From: Epichloe hybrida
Taxonomy: Eukaryota > Ascomycota > Sordariomycetes > Hypocreales > Clavicipitaceae
Reading direction: 5' to 3'
Assembly (NCBI GenBank): GCA_019022495.1
Contig: JAFEKR010000005.1
Span: 868,001-932,000, forward strand
DNA: 64,000 bases
Within the stretch, counting starts at the first letter, position 1. Every line of letters begins with the position of its first letter. Positions 11,407 through 22,612 of the stretch are shown here, in pieces. The position numbers and the translations under genes are program-made. The notes beneath the pieces were generated by a model. That model made no database searches and was not told the origin of the DNA. It saw only the letters and a list, made by a program, of their open reading frames with translations.

Positions 11407-12388
11407 ATGTTCTCCAGTCTCGCCACCAAAATCGCCCTCAAGAGAGTCGGTCTTCCCAGCAACGCCCTCGACTTCTCTTCCACCTCGGAACCCAACAAAC
11501 TGCGCAAGAATGCCCCCCTTGAAGAAGAACCCCCCGCCACCGCAGGCTGGCTTTCCTACAAATCACTCCCTCTGACAGTCCATCCGTGGTTCTCCCCGCC
11601 TCCGCCTCCCGTCGCCGTCGGCAGAGTGCCCCGCATAGGAGATGTCGCTCCCCTGGATAGAGATAGAAAGCTGGACATTGGCGGTGGGAAGCGCGTCATC
11701 GTTGTATTTCTGCGCTGCGTAGGCTGTGCCTGTACGTTGTCGTAAAGGACGTCATCTTTCTCGCCCCTTGTAAAAAAAAAAGAAAAAGAAAAAAAAATTG
11801 GCAAGCCCCGACATCGGGGTTGCTTCCCCATGATGAAGAAGCCGTACTGACGACTAGGGAAAAAAAACGGACAAAGTCGCCCAAAAGACCTTCTTGTCTT
11901 TGCGCGCCCTCGCGAATCGCTACCGCGGCCAGATCAACTGCGTTGCCGTCTCACACTCATCCGAGCAAGCGACGCGCAAATGGGTCGACCTCCTCGGCGG
12001 TGCCTGGGCCGTCCAGGTTCTCGTGGACGAGCAGCGCGCCATCTACGCTGCTTGGGGTCTCGGCACCGCCAGCATGTGGCATGTCTTCAATCCCACGACC
12101 CAAGTCCAGGGGTGGAAGGAAAAGGGCTGGTTGGGCGAGAGGGTCGCTGAGGCATTGCAGCGACGAGGCACTGTGCAGTCCAACGCCGCCGGCAACGCCA
12201 ACAAGAATGGCCCAGCTACCGCCGTGGCCGACCAAGACGAGGCGGCCTCGACGGTCCTGGGCAACAAGTGGCAGGAATCGGGGGCTTTTGCCATTGACGG
12301 AAGGGGCACTGTCATATGGGGAGGCAAGGCCATGAGGGCAGACGATGTGATGGATTTGGACGAGGGCGCCCGCTTGCTTGGACTCTGA
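11407..12388 (+). CDS. AhpC/TSA-like (peroxiredoxin-fold) protein
   Basis: Two exons, 11407-11731 and 11877-12388; 278 aa. The intron has a GTACGT donor. Splicing restores the motif FLRCVGCAFAQKTFLSLRAL, with Cys104 and Cys107 forming a CxxC at the start of the thioredoxin-fold helix. Downstream blocks (YRGQINCVAVSHSS, WVDLLGGAWAVQVLVDEQR, AIYAAWGLG, NPTTQVQGWKEKGWLG) and the terminal TVIWGGKAMRADDVMDLDEG fit the fungal AhpC/TSA-2 family, which lacks the classical PxxxT/SxxC peroxiredoxin site. These proteins are thought to be thiol redox proteins; substrate unknown. Residues 1-60 are variable and Pro-rich, with no clear signal peptide. The ATG is preceded by CAAACC, a good fungal start context. 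Confidence 0.85.
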
Positions 12389-13527
12389 ATTCCAAAGCTA
12401 CCCCTTCCGTCCAGGAATATCTGGTCCGGGGAGACTCGTTTGCCTTGTAAATTCCACAGCATTGTCAACTTTAGCCCATCTCTTTCTTCTTCTTAAGCAC
12501 CACATTGCAGCTTAACTTGAGAGTGGGATACCAAACATGTGCCTCTGCTCCATCATGAACATAGTATTCACAGAATCGTCCGCTAGCGAGGACTGCCATA
12601 TCAAATTGAATCAAAAACACCCCGAGACCTAACCGTAATAACAAGCCGGACAAAAAGCCAGGTGAATCCAGCCAAACCTGAACAAAGAGCCCCGATTCCT
12701 GCTCCCGAAAATCACCTCTTCAACACCCTTCCAACATCCCAAGGGCTTAACATAATCTTCCCCCTCAATGCAACACCGCCCCTGTCCATTCATGGGCTGA
12801 TCAATTTCCGATTGTTTTCTTCCTTCCCTCTTTCCCGAGAAAGATTCGCATCCTTGCTTCGCCTGAAACGGCTGCAGCCGGTCTGGAATATTTGACGTGT
12901 CCCCACGCCCAGTCATGTGCCAACCCACACTTCGACGTCAAGATTGTTTTCGCATTGCCGTACTCCATCTTGCCTCTCTCTAGCCCCTCCTCGCTGTTCC
13001 CATCCAGTTGTGTTTCAATTATCAAGAAGACGCCACGCTATGGGCGTTCAACCAAAAGTGCGACCATCTGGTTTGCGGCAAATGTCCACATGTAGTTGAG
13101 CACCCCGACCATGTCCGGACCCCGTGGTTTGACAAAGATGCAGAATCCTTCCATTCCACCAACCGCCCCTTAAAAAGACCCGCCCAAAAAAAAAATCACG
13201 AGTGTTGAAGAGATGCTCTTCTGATCTCCGCTCGAAAGCGTCAAGTCCTTCCATGAACCCAGAACCAATGCCAAGGTATATAATATAACATGTCCGTTTT
13301 TTTCCCTCGAAACAATAATACCGTCAGTTGCCTGTTTCATGACAAATGAATAAGAAAACTACCCAGACCCTAGAAGAAAAAAAACACCAACAAGACGAGA
13401 GCTCAAACCAAGCTCCTCTTTCTCGGTCGCCAGTCGGATTTGTATCAATTTCCGGCCGCGAAATCGACGACAACCATCCCAGCGCCTGTAATCGATGCAA
13501 TAAATTCCCAGGTAGTACGGCGGCATA
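12389..13527. other. Intergenic; possible Cys-rich remnant
   Basis: No complete gene could be built. On the + strand a frame at 13017-13208 contains CFNYQEDATLWAFNQKCDHLVCGKCPHVV, with spacing suggestive of a zinc ribbon, preceded by a CCATCCAG acceptor-like site; an upstream frame near 12850-12940 has TCPHAQSCANPHF. No start codon or good donor links them. Confidence 0.35.
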
Positions 13528-15182
13528 TTAGCCCCATACGCTTGCCTGGGCTCCGAGACCAGATGACTGACCCCAAACGCCATTCCCACGGCTCCAGCCG
13601 CCAGAACCAGTCAATGGGGTAGTAGATCGCTTTCCGGGGGCTGTGTTCGACGGAGTTCCAGATGGGCGAGTGCCAATAGGGGCAACAGTGGCGCCGGATT
13701 GACCAATTTTGGATCCTGGGGCGTGATCACGGGGTGGTGAACCGCCGGTAGGGCTAGAGTTGCTTGTGCGGCTCTGAGCACCAACAGCATGATCGAAAGT
13801 CTTATTGGCGGGACCAGAGCTTTGGGGACTACTAGTGCTTTGAGGTCTGGGACTGTGGTTACCGGAAACAACGTTATGGTCGCTGGCAGAGCCAGGAGCG
13901 GTAGTCTCTGATCCAGACGGAGTGCGACCAATACCTTCAAAGGCAAGAGGCGAAGGGCCACGAACGCTGGATGGACCGCTTGGACCAGGAACGCCAGGAC
14001 GGATATTGCCGGACTCGTCGACGTAGCCAGTCTTTTCGGCAAAAGGCCCCTCGCCATAAAGAGCGCTGCGCTGACGCGCAATGAGATCGCGGGTCTCCTC
14101 TTCGGACATGTGCTTGTTGTTGGGCTGGGGCACTTCGGTCAGGACATCTACGTTGAAGAAAAAGCAGTTAGCCCAAGCTCCATATGACCAATATCAGGAC
14201 CGCAAGTGATTTCTAAGACCCGAAATTCGGCGTTCCGGCAAACATAAAACGGCCCAAAGCATGGTGAGGAAGATGCAGGGTTTGTTGTGAGAAATGATGG
14301 CACTGCCCATTTCTTTGGACATTTGCTTTCTATCTGGGGGTCTTCTTGCTTCACAGGAAGTGCTATACTGTAGAGGGTGGCCTACTTCGCTGATACTGCT
14401 GCTCCGTATGAAGGTTACGCAGCTCACGCTCCCGCTGAGCCGCCATCCTTCTCTTAGCCTGCATGACCTGCTCTGCCTCGTTGGAGCCTCGTGATGGTTG
14501 GTGGCGCTGCGAAGCATAGAAGTTGTGAAGGTTATGACCCGGAGGTCCATCGAAGTTGTTACTGTGGGCATTATTGTTGTTGCTGTTGTTGTTCACAGGA
14601 TGAGAGCGAGGGCCGTTGCCCTGAGAGGCTCGTCCATCTTTGAGCATGGCCAAATTAGCGGGAGCGGCTTAGCGATTTTGGTTCCCTTCGGCCAACGTAC
14701 CAGGAAACATGGGGGTGCTGCTGCGCATGGAAGCTTTTGGAGTAGGCTTACGTCGAGCGCCCATAGCATAGCCCTTGCCGGACTTCTGGAGATTTTCGTA
14801 CGCCCGGTCAACCTCTTTTCGAGAGTCAGTTAAGCCGCAGCAGAGTCGAGTCGATGAGAGAAGCCTTTCAAGTTTGAAGACATTGCAGGGCCTCGGACAG
14901 GCATATTTCAAGTCTTGTGAGGTCTACATGACATATATCCAACCACAGCCGGAAGAGACTGGTTTTGATGAGGGTGTCGCAAAACACGTACCGTCAAATT
15001 GGTAAGAGAAGGCATAGTCATCCTGAGATTGTGGGCCACTAGCACCTGAATTGCTCGTTAGGTATCCGAAAGTAGGACAGCAACATTGGGGCCATACCGG
15101 TGCGTGTAGGAGTGGAGGTTCCTTGATGCTCCCAATTATTTTGGGTCGGAGTCGGCCACTGAGGGTTGTCGTAGTATGACAT
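13528..15182 (-). CDS. Conserved-looking disordered hypothetical protein, five exons
   Basis: Exons 15182-15098, 15045-14992, 14814-14701, 14637-14386 and 14147-13528 give 1125 nt, 374 aa. All junctions have GT-AG borders and keep frame; the third intron has a CTTAAC/CTGAC branch region. Not recognised. The N-terminus (MSYYDNPQWPTPTQNNWEHQ) is aromatic and Gln/Asn-rich. After it come a short conserved-looking helix (EVDRAYENLQKSGKGYAMG), an Asn-rich stretch, a charged helix (QAKRRMAAQRERELRNL), and a second helix (SEEETRDLIARQRSALYGEG) ending in FAEKTGYVDESG. The C-terminal 150 residues are Ser/Pro/Gly-rich and end in Trp-Gly repeats. Short helical motifs in disordered flanks suggest a scaffold or RNA-associated protein, but this is only an impression. 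Confidence 0.7.
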
Positions 15183-18100
15183 GGTTGATGTTTTTTTGGG
15201 ATATGTCAACTGCGAACCGTTGAAATTGTTCGTCTCGATATGAGCAAGGTTTTCAGCCTATTGAGAAAATGTAATGTTAGAGATGGATTGGGCTATTCCC
15301 AGGTTCGCAATGCAAATGTTGCAGAACAACAAGAGGGGGGGGGGGGACGAAGGCCAGTGGAAACTGGTCGATGTGCGTCATATCCCCAACTTCCGACTAC
15401 CCGTAGCGTTGAATAAAAGTAGATACTTGACGATGGAGTTATAGTCATGCGAGCTGCCAGACCAGCTGCAGACCTATAAGGCCATGAACACACGTGTTCC
15501 TCAGGCGAGGGGCAGTCGGGATCACATTTGTCGCAAATCGACCAGACTGACGAAACCTGTCAAACGTACCTTTCTTTTTAGAAGCGAGCCACGTGTTTCA
15601 GAAGCGAGCCAACTGGAGTGGCTGGTCCAGAAACTGAATGCAGCGCAAAAGTATCAGGATCCGAGGGGAAAGTAGAGAAGAAAGAAAGGCAACGCCAAGC
15701 AAACACGAGGGTATCGAAGAGGGGTGAAAATGAAGACAGCTCTAGCGAGACTATCTAGCACAAATTAGGAATTTATAAGAGTAAAAGCTCGGTCGACAAC
15801 ATACGGCCTCAATAGGGCGATGGTAAGGTTTTGGGAAAGACGAGAAAAAAAGAAGCTCGAAAGAGAGGGACGGAAGCGTGGGTGGGCGAGACAAGATCGT
15901 GGTGGGTGTGTGTCAACAGGGGGAGAAATTTCGGAGCCTGTGGACATATTGAAGAAAGGAGAGAGCGAAAGCACGGAAGCCGACGGGACGATGAGCGCGA
16001 GTCGGCCAACCAGGTGCCCGTCAGCTGGCGGCCAGTGGATGCCAGCGCGAAGACAGCTGTCCAGCTAGGGCTGGCTGTATTCTGTAGTAAGGGCAGGAGC
16101 GCTGGGGAAGACGTTCCAGCAAGGAAGGTACTGACGGAGTTTCGAAGTCGCAGTGCACGTTGGTGAGCGAGCGGCGAGGCACAGAAGATACCCCGGTTGT
16201 CACTTTTCTTTTTAATCTCGGCCAGCCCCGCATCGCAATTATAGTCACCGTCCAGACATGACCGAGACGACGAACCCCTTGGACGAGTTCTACACTACAT
16301 GGACGCCACCTTCTAGACACCAGGTCGTTCGAAAACTGCATCAATGGACTCTTCTCTCGTACCTCCGGGCCAGCCTTACTGTCATGTACACCGCCGGACG
16401 GCGGAGTGGCGTGGCGACAGCATTGAACAGCTTGTTGGCGAATTCTGGACCGGCTACTAGCCACGTCCTGCATAATTCATCCAGGCCCTCAACACATACG
16501 CACTGTGCGGCTACATTGTTCCTCTACCATCGCAACAAGATTCTCTGCTCCGGCGGGGAAGTACACATTGGGACTGGAAGCCTTTTTGACGTGCTAGGAC
16601 GCATTTAAATAGGGACGGCCCGCTATCAGCCGCGACATCTTGCCCACATTGATGTGTGTGTGTATGTATGTGTGCAACGCCCAGGTGTCCAACTTCCTGA
16701 ATCCTCCCCCTCGTCTTACGGTCATTTCGTCCGCTCCGTTGACGCATGCCCGTCGAAGCATGCCCGCCACGGCGTTTCTGGGGTGCATTAATATCTCAGC
16801 AGGGTGCAGGCCCAGGAGCGTGGCTGACGTCAGGAGCAATAGCAACGGACAACAACCAAAATTCTCTCGGTGCATGTTGCGAAACTTTTGCTCCTGCTCA
16901 GCTTAGTCACTATGCCGGAAAATGCAGAAAAGGGGCAGGACGTCTAAGCTAAATGAACAAAGGTTGACGGCTTTGGAAATAACCTACGACACTGGCAGTC
17001 CGGACCCATACATAGAACTCATCAGAGACTCCGCTATAAGTGCCAATGTTAAGTACGTCCGTACTGAGTACTGACACACGGATTATTATTGAAAAGGCAG
17101 AAAGAAGGGTCTCATTCCACTCCGGTCTTTCGCGCGTGTGCTCCCGCCGAACCATACCGATTTCTTGGCTGCGTTCTTCGTCCTGTGTGCCAGAAGATGA
17201 CAGACAGTGGAGGCGGACATTGCCACTGCTGTGTTACTCTACTTTTGCCAAAGACAGGTATTACTTCGTCGGCAAATGACTGAATCGAGTTTGGTTCCTC
17301 TGGCCCTCTGACCTTTGGTTTCTGGTCTCAAGTTTTCCGCTGCGGGCGGCGCAAATAAATACCTGGCTGGGCTGGTTCGTGTCGCAACACCAGAGATTTT
17401 CGCAGCGGTGTAAAGCACTTGCCGCACTTTAGAAGGGCTTGCGAACATACATACAGAGACTAGCCCGCCCGTCAGACAGACGAAGGTGATAATACTGTCG
17501 CTCCCTCAAATTAGAGATGAAACAGGTCCCAGCCGCAGCGACTATTATGATACACAGAAGATGGGCGCTCGATTATTATGGCCCATGGGTACTTTCAACA
17601 CGGTCCATGTTCAATTTGGGGTCTTGGCGCCGTCAAGTGGGATCTCTCATTCGACTTTTGAGGGCTGGTGTCCCAGGATACCTGTGACAGATATTCGGCA
17701 GGGCAAAGGGTGCGTTCATTAAAATCAGTTAAGTAAGCCGGGGGGCGGGGATAAAACGCCTCCTTCCCTGGATTTTTTTTCTCACACTGTTCTGCGCCAG
17801 GACGTCATGTTGTCTTGGCTCTACTCGGAAACTACATAATAGACTCCATTTTGTGTGGGGGCCCAAATTTCGGCCGTTGCAGATGGCAAGGCATATTACA
17901 ACGGAGGCGTACGGACTACGGACTACAACAGGGGATGATACACGCACAAATGAGAGGCCAGTCGACTACGCCTCTTTTTGCGTGCAACAAGCAGACGTCC
18001 TTTTGCACGGCTCGTGCTGCACGTTTCAGCTACTGGTTCCTCCACGCCACGATTTGATTGTTCGTTGGGTGGCGTGGCTTGCTGTTTTCTACTACGGGCA

Positions 18101-20084
18101 AACCAAATTGGTGCGAGACGAACTTGTCACGACGCTTTGTTGTTGTTGTTGTCTGGAACCAAGCCAAGGCGCTGACTTTACAGGAAAAACACAGCGGTTG
18201 TCGATGAGCCAATATTGCTGCAGTGGACAGTCGCCATCTTCGTTTGTTTTGTACCGAGGCGTTCGAAATATCGATATTTTTTTAAGACTTGTTCAAGCGT
18301 CTGAACTGTTCCAAAGAACAGCAAAAAAGGCCTTGCCTCGTTTGAGATGGAAGCTTGATTCCCTACGGCGTCAATGGGGTTTCAAGAGTCCACGAGATTC
18401 CTTACGTATGTACAATCTGAGCTGGCTGGCTGGTTCTGCAAACTGGTAATCCGTGCATCCTTGTGGCTGCCTCGCACATGCAGTAGGAAGGTGTATGCAT
18501 CGGCAGGGTTGTATCACTTCGCTGGCCAGCCGCACCAATCCCGGAGGAACCACGCCTTTACCCATCTCTCATGCATACACTGTGTCGAAATATTGTTACA
18601 CCTCAAGCGAGCGAGTTCTTGGGGTACCATGTGGAAGGTCGCTGGTGACACATCAGTTACACGGCCGATGATGGTATTGGAATTTTTCTTCCTTTTTTCG
18701 GTTGCAGAGCAGTCACTATGTCCTCATCGATCGTTTTGCGAATGTTATTTTAGGCCGTATTTTCGAGCAACGAGGCGCTCTGGCATCTTGGAGGCCATGA
18801 CGCTAATAACAGATTGCTCTCGTGCCTAGGCGGAACAAGGATGTGTGAGAGAAGCAACACGGGACCAACTTAAACCCCACAGTCGGATAGTTGTCAACTT
18901 GTCACCATCAAGGTCCGAAAGAGAAATGTTTGTCCGATGTAATAATCGAGAATCCTACGCACAACCACTTGATCCTTCGATGTGCCCGAGAAGTGACTGC
19001 CAGGTCCTCATTGCTGCCACGGTCATATGTCATAATATGCGGACGGTCGGTTCAACGCCAATCGCGCTCATGGAGGACATGGTTGTAGCAGATCATGATT
19101 GGGTCCTTGATTGTGAATCTCGCCGCGATTTGGCCGAAATGTAAGGACGACGCCAAGTTGAAGAAGGGGAGCATTGCAGGTGCAGACGATCGGAAACCAT
19201 GTGCACCACGTGCGGTCAATTTGGGGCCTTGATCAGCTGGGCAATCTCTGGTTATTCAAACCCCTCTACGAATTGATAACAACACCATGCAAAGTGTACC
19301 CTACTTGCTGCATTCAAGAGGAATCGAATCTCGCAACGCAGTCTTGAAGGGTCGATACCGCGCCAAAAACAAAACAAAAAAAAATGCCCCAAAAAAAGAC
19401 ATTGCACCCTGCCCTGGAGCCTTCTTCACCATCGGAGTCGATGATGCCTAGCTCATCCGCTGTCGTATATGATGGCATGTTATGTCATTCGAGTCGCTGA
19501 CTCATTGAATGCCTGAGGGTCCAACTAAATGGGGAAAAAAGAGGCTATCGTGCTACTTCTCCGTACCACAAGCACCCGGTTAGATGTGCCAAGTGATATT
19601 CCCATTGTACAATACGTCAAGATGTATCAAACACGCTTCACTTACAAGCGCTCTTCTCGCAGAGTATGTCCGTCAAGCAGGGCCTGCTTGTTGTCCCTCT
19701 CAAGCTGTCGAGGAAGCGAACTTATTGACCCTTACGGCACGGCACGTATGTGAGCAATCACGAAGGCTTTTCCTACTCGCTGCAGCGCAGCGCATCGTGT
19801 CTTGTATTCCGAATCGAGTTCTCGTAAATGCCGTTGCGGGCGACAACAGGAGATGATGCTTGCTAGGATTGCTGCCCGACAACTATGCACTTTATTCCAG
19901 ATATGTGATGACGACGTCTTGTCACGCACCACCCCCATGATCGATTGATAATTACACAACAACCCCGTACGACCAGTTCAACACCAGAGATCGAGTCTCG
20001 GCAATCACATCGTGTCTCAACGGCTCCAGTCGCACGATTGACAAGCCATCTGTTGCCTGGTGACCGGATGCAGCGCGCACTCTG

Positions 20085-20110
20085 CCCCCTGAATTATTTT
20101 ACAAATCTAC
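20085..20110 (-). repeat. Degenerate repeat copy C (26-nt exact inverted match to 4435-4460)
   Basis: The sequence here is the exact reverse complement of 4435-4460 over 26 bases. Beyond it similarity fades through transitions, consistent with RIP-type decay. It is inverted relative to copy B (20260-20370), so 20085-20370 looks like two opposed ends of an old element or nested insertions. Confidence 0.5.
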
Positions 20111-20257
20111 GTGACCAGGCGCCAAGTCCCAGGCATTTCAGCTGCGCAGACGAGCCACCATTGAAAAGTTACACGCAGAGAATGCGGGGATTAATAAGCG
20201 CCATCAAAAGCTATACAGATTATTACTTCCTGCATAAAGTATCAAGAAATCAAGTTA

Positions 20258-20527
20258 CCTACCATTCCTAGCCCCTGTCCCCTTTATCTCCTAGCTAAAA
20301 CTGATCTGTTTAGTCCGTAATCCCCCCTGTGATGAAAGATTTGTATAACAATTTAGGGTGTGTAATGTATGTGACTAGATTATGTAAGCAAACTTACGAA
20401 CTCGCATAAGAATGTTCATGCGGAGTATATACGTGCGTATAACGCACAAGACTTTAGCTTATCTAGCTTATCCCCTCTTAGTTATATAATAGAATAAGAG
20501 TTCAAGAACACTTTTCTTCTATCAACC
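20258..20527 (+). mobile_element. Possible LTR-retrotransposon remnant
   Basis: 20260-20370 aligns with copy A at 4376-4480. It contains a CCCCTGTCCCCT block, AGATTTGTATAACAATTTAGGG, then TGTGTAATGTATGTGACTAG. The following 150 bases are AT-rich and include a TATATAA box (20484-20491) and a run ending TTCTTCTATCAACC, as in a solo LTR. No gag/pol coding sequence, primer-binding site or target duplication was found, so element class is inferred. It abuts the promoter of the lipase gene (ATG 20726). Confidence 0.4.
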
Positions 20528-20725
20528 TACTAGGGGCCTTCTTTTCACTGCACCACGTGTAATCTTTCTTTGCTGCGTCACGCCACGTGCAAGATCATGC
20601 AGCCCCACATGCCGCCGACAACGCCACCACTTCTCACCACCTCCAACGTCCAACGTCCGACCTCGCATCAACCGGGTGACCCGAACCTTCAAAACCAAGA
20701 ACCAAGAACCGAGAGAAAAAGAGAA

Positions 20726-22363
20726 ATGTTCCCTCAAAATACTCCCTCGCCACTCCTCGAACTCGACTCCCTCGATCCAGACTCCCCCATCCCCAGATGG
20801 CTCTTCCCACCACAATCACGGACCCAAAAGGCCCTCCGCACGATATCCTCGCTCCTCGGCCCAATCTTCTCTCGACTCCTCGTCCTCGTCAAACCCCGCC
20901 TCGCCTGGAAGTACCTCGCGTTCGCCACCACAACCATCTACATCCTCGCGTGCCTCGCCCTCCAGAAACCGCCCTTTGCGTCCCCCCTCCCGGCCTACAC
21001 GGGTCCTCACCCCGTCGGCACCATCGACCTCGAAATCCCACTGGACGAGCCGCGCCTCGTCTCGGAGACCGTCTTCAAAGAATCCGGCTTACCGGCGTTT
21101 GAGTTGCAGACGGTCCTGTTCACGCTCTACTACCCCACCGACAAGGGGTACTGGTCCCCCCATCGCCGACACGACTGGATCCCGAAGCCGGTTCGTCTCA
21201 CGGCAAGGGGATTCGCCAAGCTAGCCCACGCGGACAACTTCCTCGTCCGCCCCGTGCTCACGCTCGCGCTATGGGCCGTGGCAGGCGGCATCACCATCCC
21301 CGCCGAGGTCGACGCCCCGCTCGTGTCGGTGTCGGCCCCTGACGACGACAGCAACAGCAACAACAGCAACAACAAACTCCCCGTCCTCATCTTCTCCCAC
21401 GGCATGGCGAGCTCCAGGACCGACTACACCAACTACGTGGGCGAGCTAGCCAGCAGGGGGTACATCGTCGCCGCCATGGAGCACCGCGACGGCAGCTCGC
21501 CCGGGTCGTCGGTCAAGACGGCCCGCGGCGCCGAGAGGCAAGTGGTGCACTTTGGCGAATCCGACCTGCTGCTCGCCAACAAGACGGCCATGTCGACGCC
21601 GCAGCTCAAGACGGAGCAGCTCGCCTTCCGAGAAGCCGAGATGCTCGCCACGATCTCGGCGCTGCGTTCCATCAACGAGGGCAGCAAGCCAGTCGCGTCG
21701 ACGCGCGACGAGGGCAAGTCCTCGCTGGCGACGTTCGCGCGGCGCATCGACCTCGCCAAGCTCATAATGGGCGGCCACTCGTACGGCGCCACGGGCGCGC
21801 TCCAGTCTCTCAAGCACGCCCCCTCGGCCGCGAATCCCGCCGTGGCCGGCATAATCCTCGACCCGGGCAAGGAATCCGGCCCGCTCAACGCCGACATCGA
21901 CGTCCCCATCCTCGTCGTCCACTCCGACTCGTGGTCCAGAGCCCGCTCCCTCTTCTTCGGGAGGCCGCACTTCGACACCGTTCGGGACCTGGCACGCCGC
22001 GTGCTCGACCGCGCCGGCTCGGCATGGTTCCTCACGAGCCTGGGCACAAGCCATCCGAGCGTCACGGACGCGCCGCTCCTGGAGCCCCTGCTTCTGAGCT
22101 GGACCACTGGCGCGAGACTCGACACCCGCGAGGCCTCGAGGGAGTACGTCCGCGTCTCGCATGACTTCATCCAGTTCGTCGTCGGCCGCCGCCGAAGCCC
22201 GAGCGGGGTCCTCGCCCACGACGTCACTCACGCCGAGTACGGCAAGTGGGTGGGCGGGGACAGGCAACTTTCGTTCCCCGGGGACTTGGCCAGGCTGTGG
22301 GAAATCCATGTCAGTCCTGCGTCTCCCGAGAGAATCGCTCATCAGGCTCGAGGACGAGGCTGA
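20726..22363 (+). CDS. PAF-acetylhydrolase-like membrane-anchored lipase
   Basis: A single-exon gene of 545 aa from the ATG at 20726; an upstream in-frame ATG at 20570 would add 52 low-complexity residues. After a short cytosolic region there is one membrane segment (about residues 65-90, LAWKYLAFATTTIYILACLAL). The alpha/beta hydrolase domain has the oxyanion-region motif FSHGMASSRTDY, the nucleophile elbow GHSYG (Ser352), an Asp in ILDPGKES (Asp379) and a His in LGTSHPS (His443); order and spacing fit PAF-AH family enzymes (PF03403). Such enzymes cleave short or oxidised sn-2 acyl chains from phospholipids. A 20-residue Asp/Asn/Ser insert (DDDSNSNNSNN) precedes the core strand. Third codon positions are strongly GC-rich, which explains the long antisense frames across the gene. 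Confidence 0.88.
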   Translation: MFPQNTPSPLLELDSLDPDSPIPRWLFPPQSRTQKALRTISSLLGPIFSRLLVLVKPRLAWKYLAFATTTIYILACLALQKPPFASPLPAYTGPHPVGTIDLEIPLDEPRLVSETVFKESGLPAFELQTVLFTLYYPTDKGYWSPHRRHDWIPKPVRLTARGFAKLAHADNFLVRPVLTLALWAVAGGITIPAEVDAPLVSVSAPDDDSNSNNSNNKLPVLIFSHGMASSRTDYTNYVGELASRGYIVAAMEHRDGSSPGSSVKTARGAERQVVHFGESDLLLANKTAMSTPQLKTEQLAFREAEMLATISALRSINEGSKPVASTRDEGKSSLATFARRIDLAKLIMGGHSYGATGALQSLKHAPSAANPAVAGIILDPGKESGPLNADIDVPILVVHSDSWSRARSLFFGRPHFDTVRDLARRVLDRAGSAWFLTSLGTSHPSVTDAPLLEPLLLSWTTGARLDTREASREYVRVSHDFIQFVVGRRRSPSGVLAHDVTHAEYGKWVGGDRQLSFPGDLARLWEIHVSPASPERIAHQARGRG

Positions 22364-22612
22364 GGCTGAGGCCGAGGTCCCTTCCAAGCACGTTTCGAAA
22401 ACTCCCAACTTTTTTTGACATGGAAATCACGCCCAAACACAACACCACCCTGTTCCGTCAAAAGAATTTACCCCCCAGACTTGTTCAATTTTGTTTAACC
22501 TGGTATACTCTAGAAATGCGCGCCGCATCACTCTACGTATATCTTGGGCTACAGCTCCCCAATAACATATAAATACAAAACCAAACCACCTCTCCCCCCC
22601 ATCCCCATCCCA

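Larger units (their letters stand above)
15183..20725. other. Large gene-poor interval
   Basis: About 5.5 kb with no gene I can support. Frames of 60-200 codons occur on both strands but lack conserved motifs, sensible starts or splice partners. It holds a run of G near 15337-15346, short repeats of the type GTACGGACTACGGACTAC (about 17908-17925), a CGNNA-rich 5' flank of the five-exon gene, and an A-rich stretch at 19370-19385. The last 650 bases contain retroelement-like remnants (separate entries). Confidence 0.5.

Noticed and set aside
16258..16608. 116-codon plus-strand frame in the large gap
   Set aside because: No motif, no splice partner, and an equally long antisense frame.
17853..18449. 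198-codon plus-strand frame with a Cys run
   Set aside because: The Cys run comes from a TTG repeat; no domain seen.
21446..22408. 320-codon minus-strand frame antisense to the lipase gene
   Set aside because: Antisense shadow; the plus strand carries the catalytic triad and membrane helix in order.
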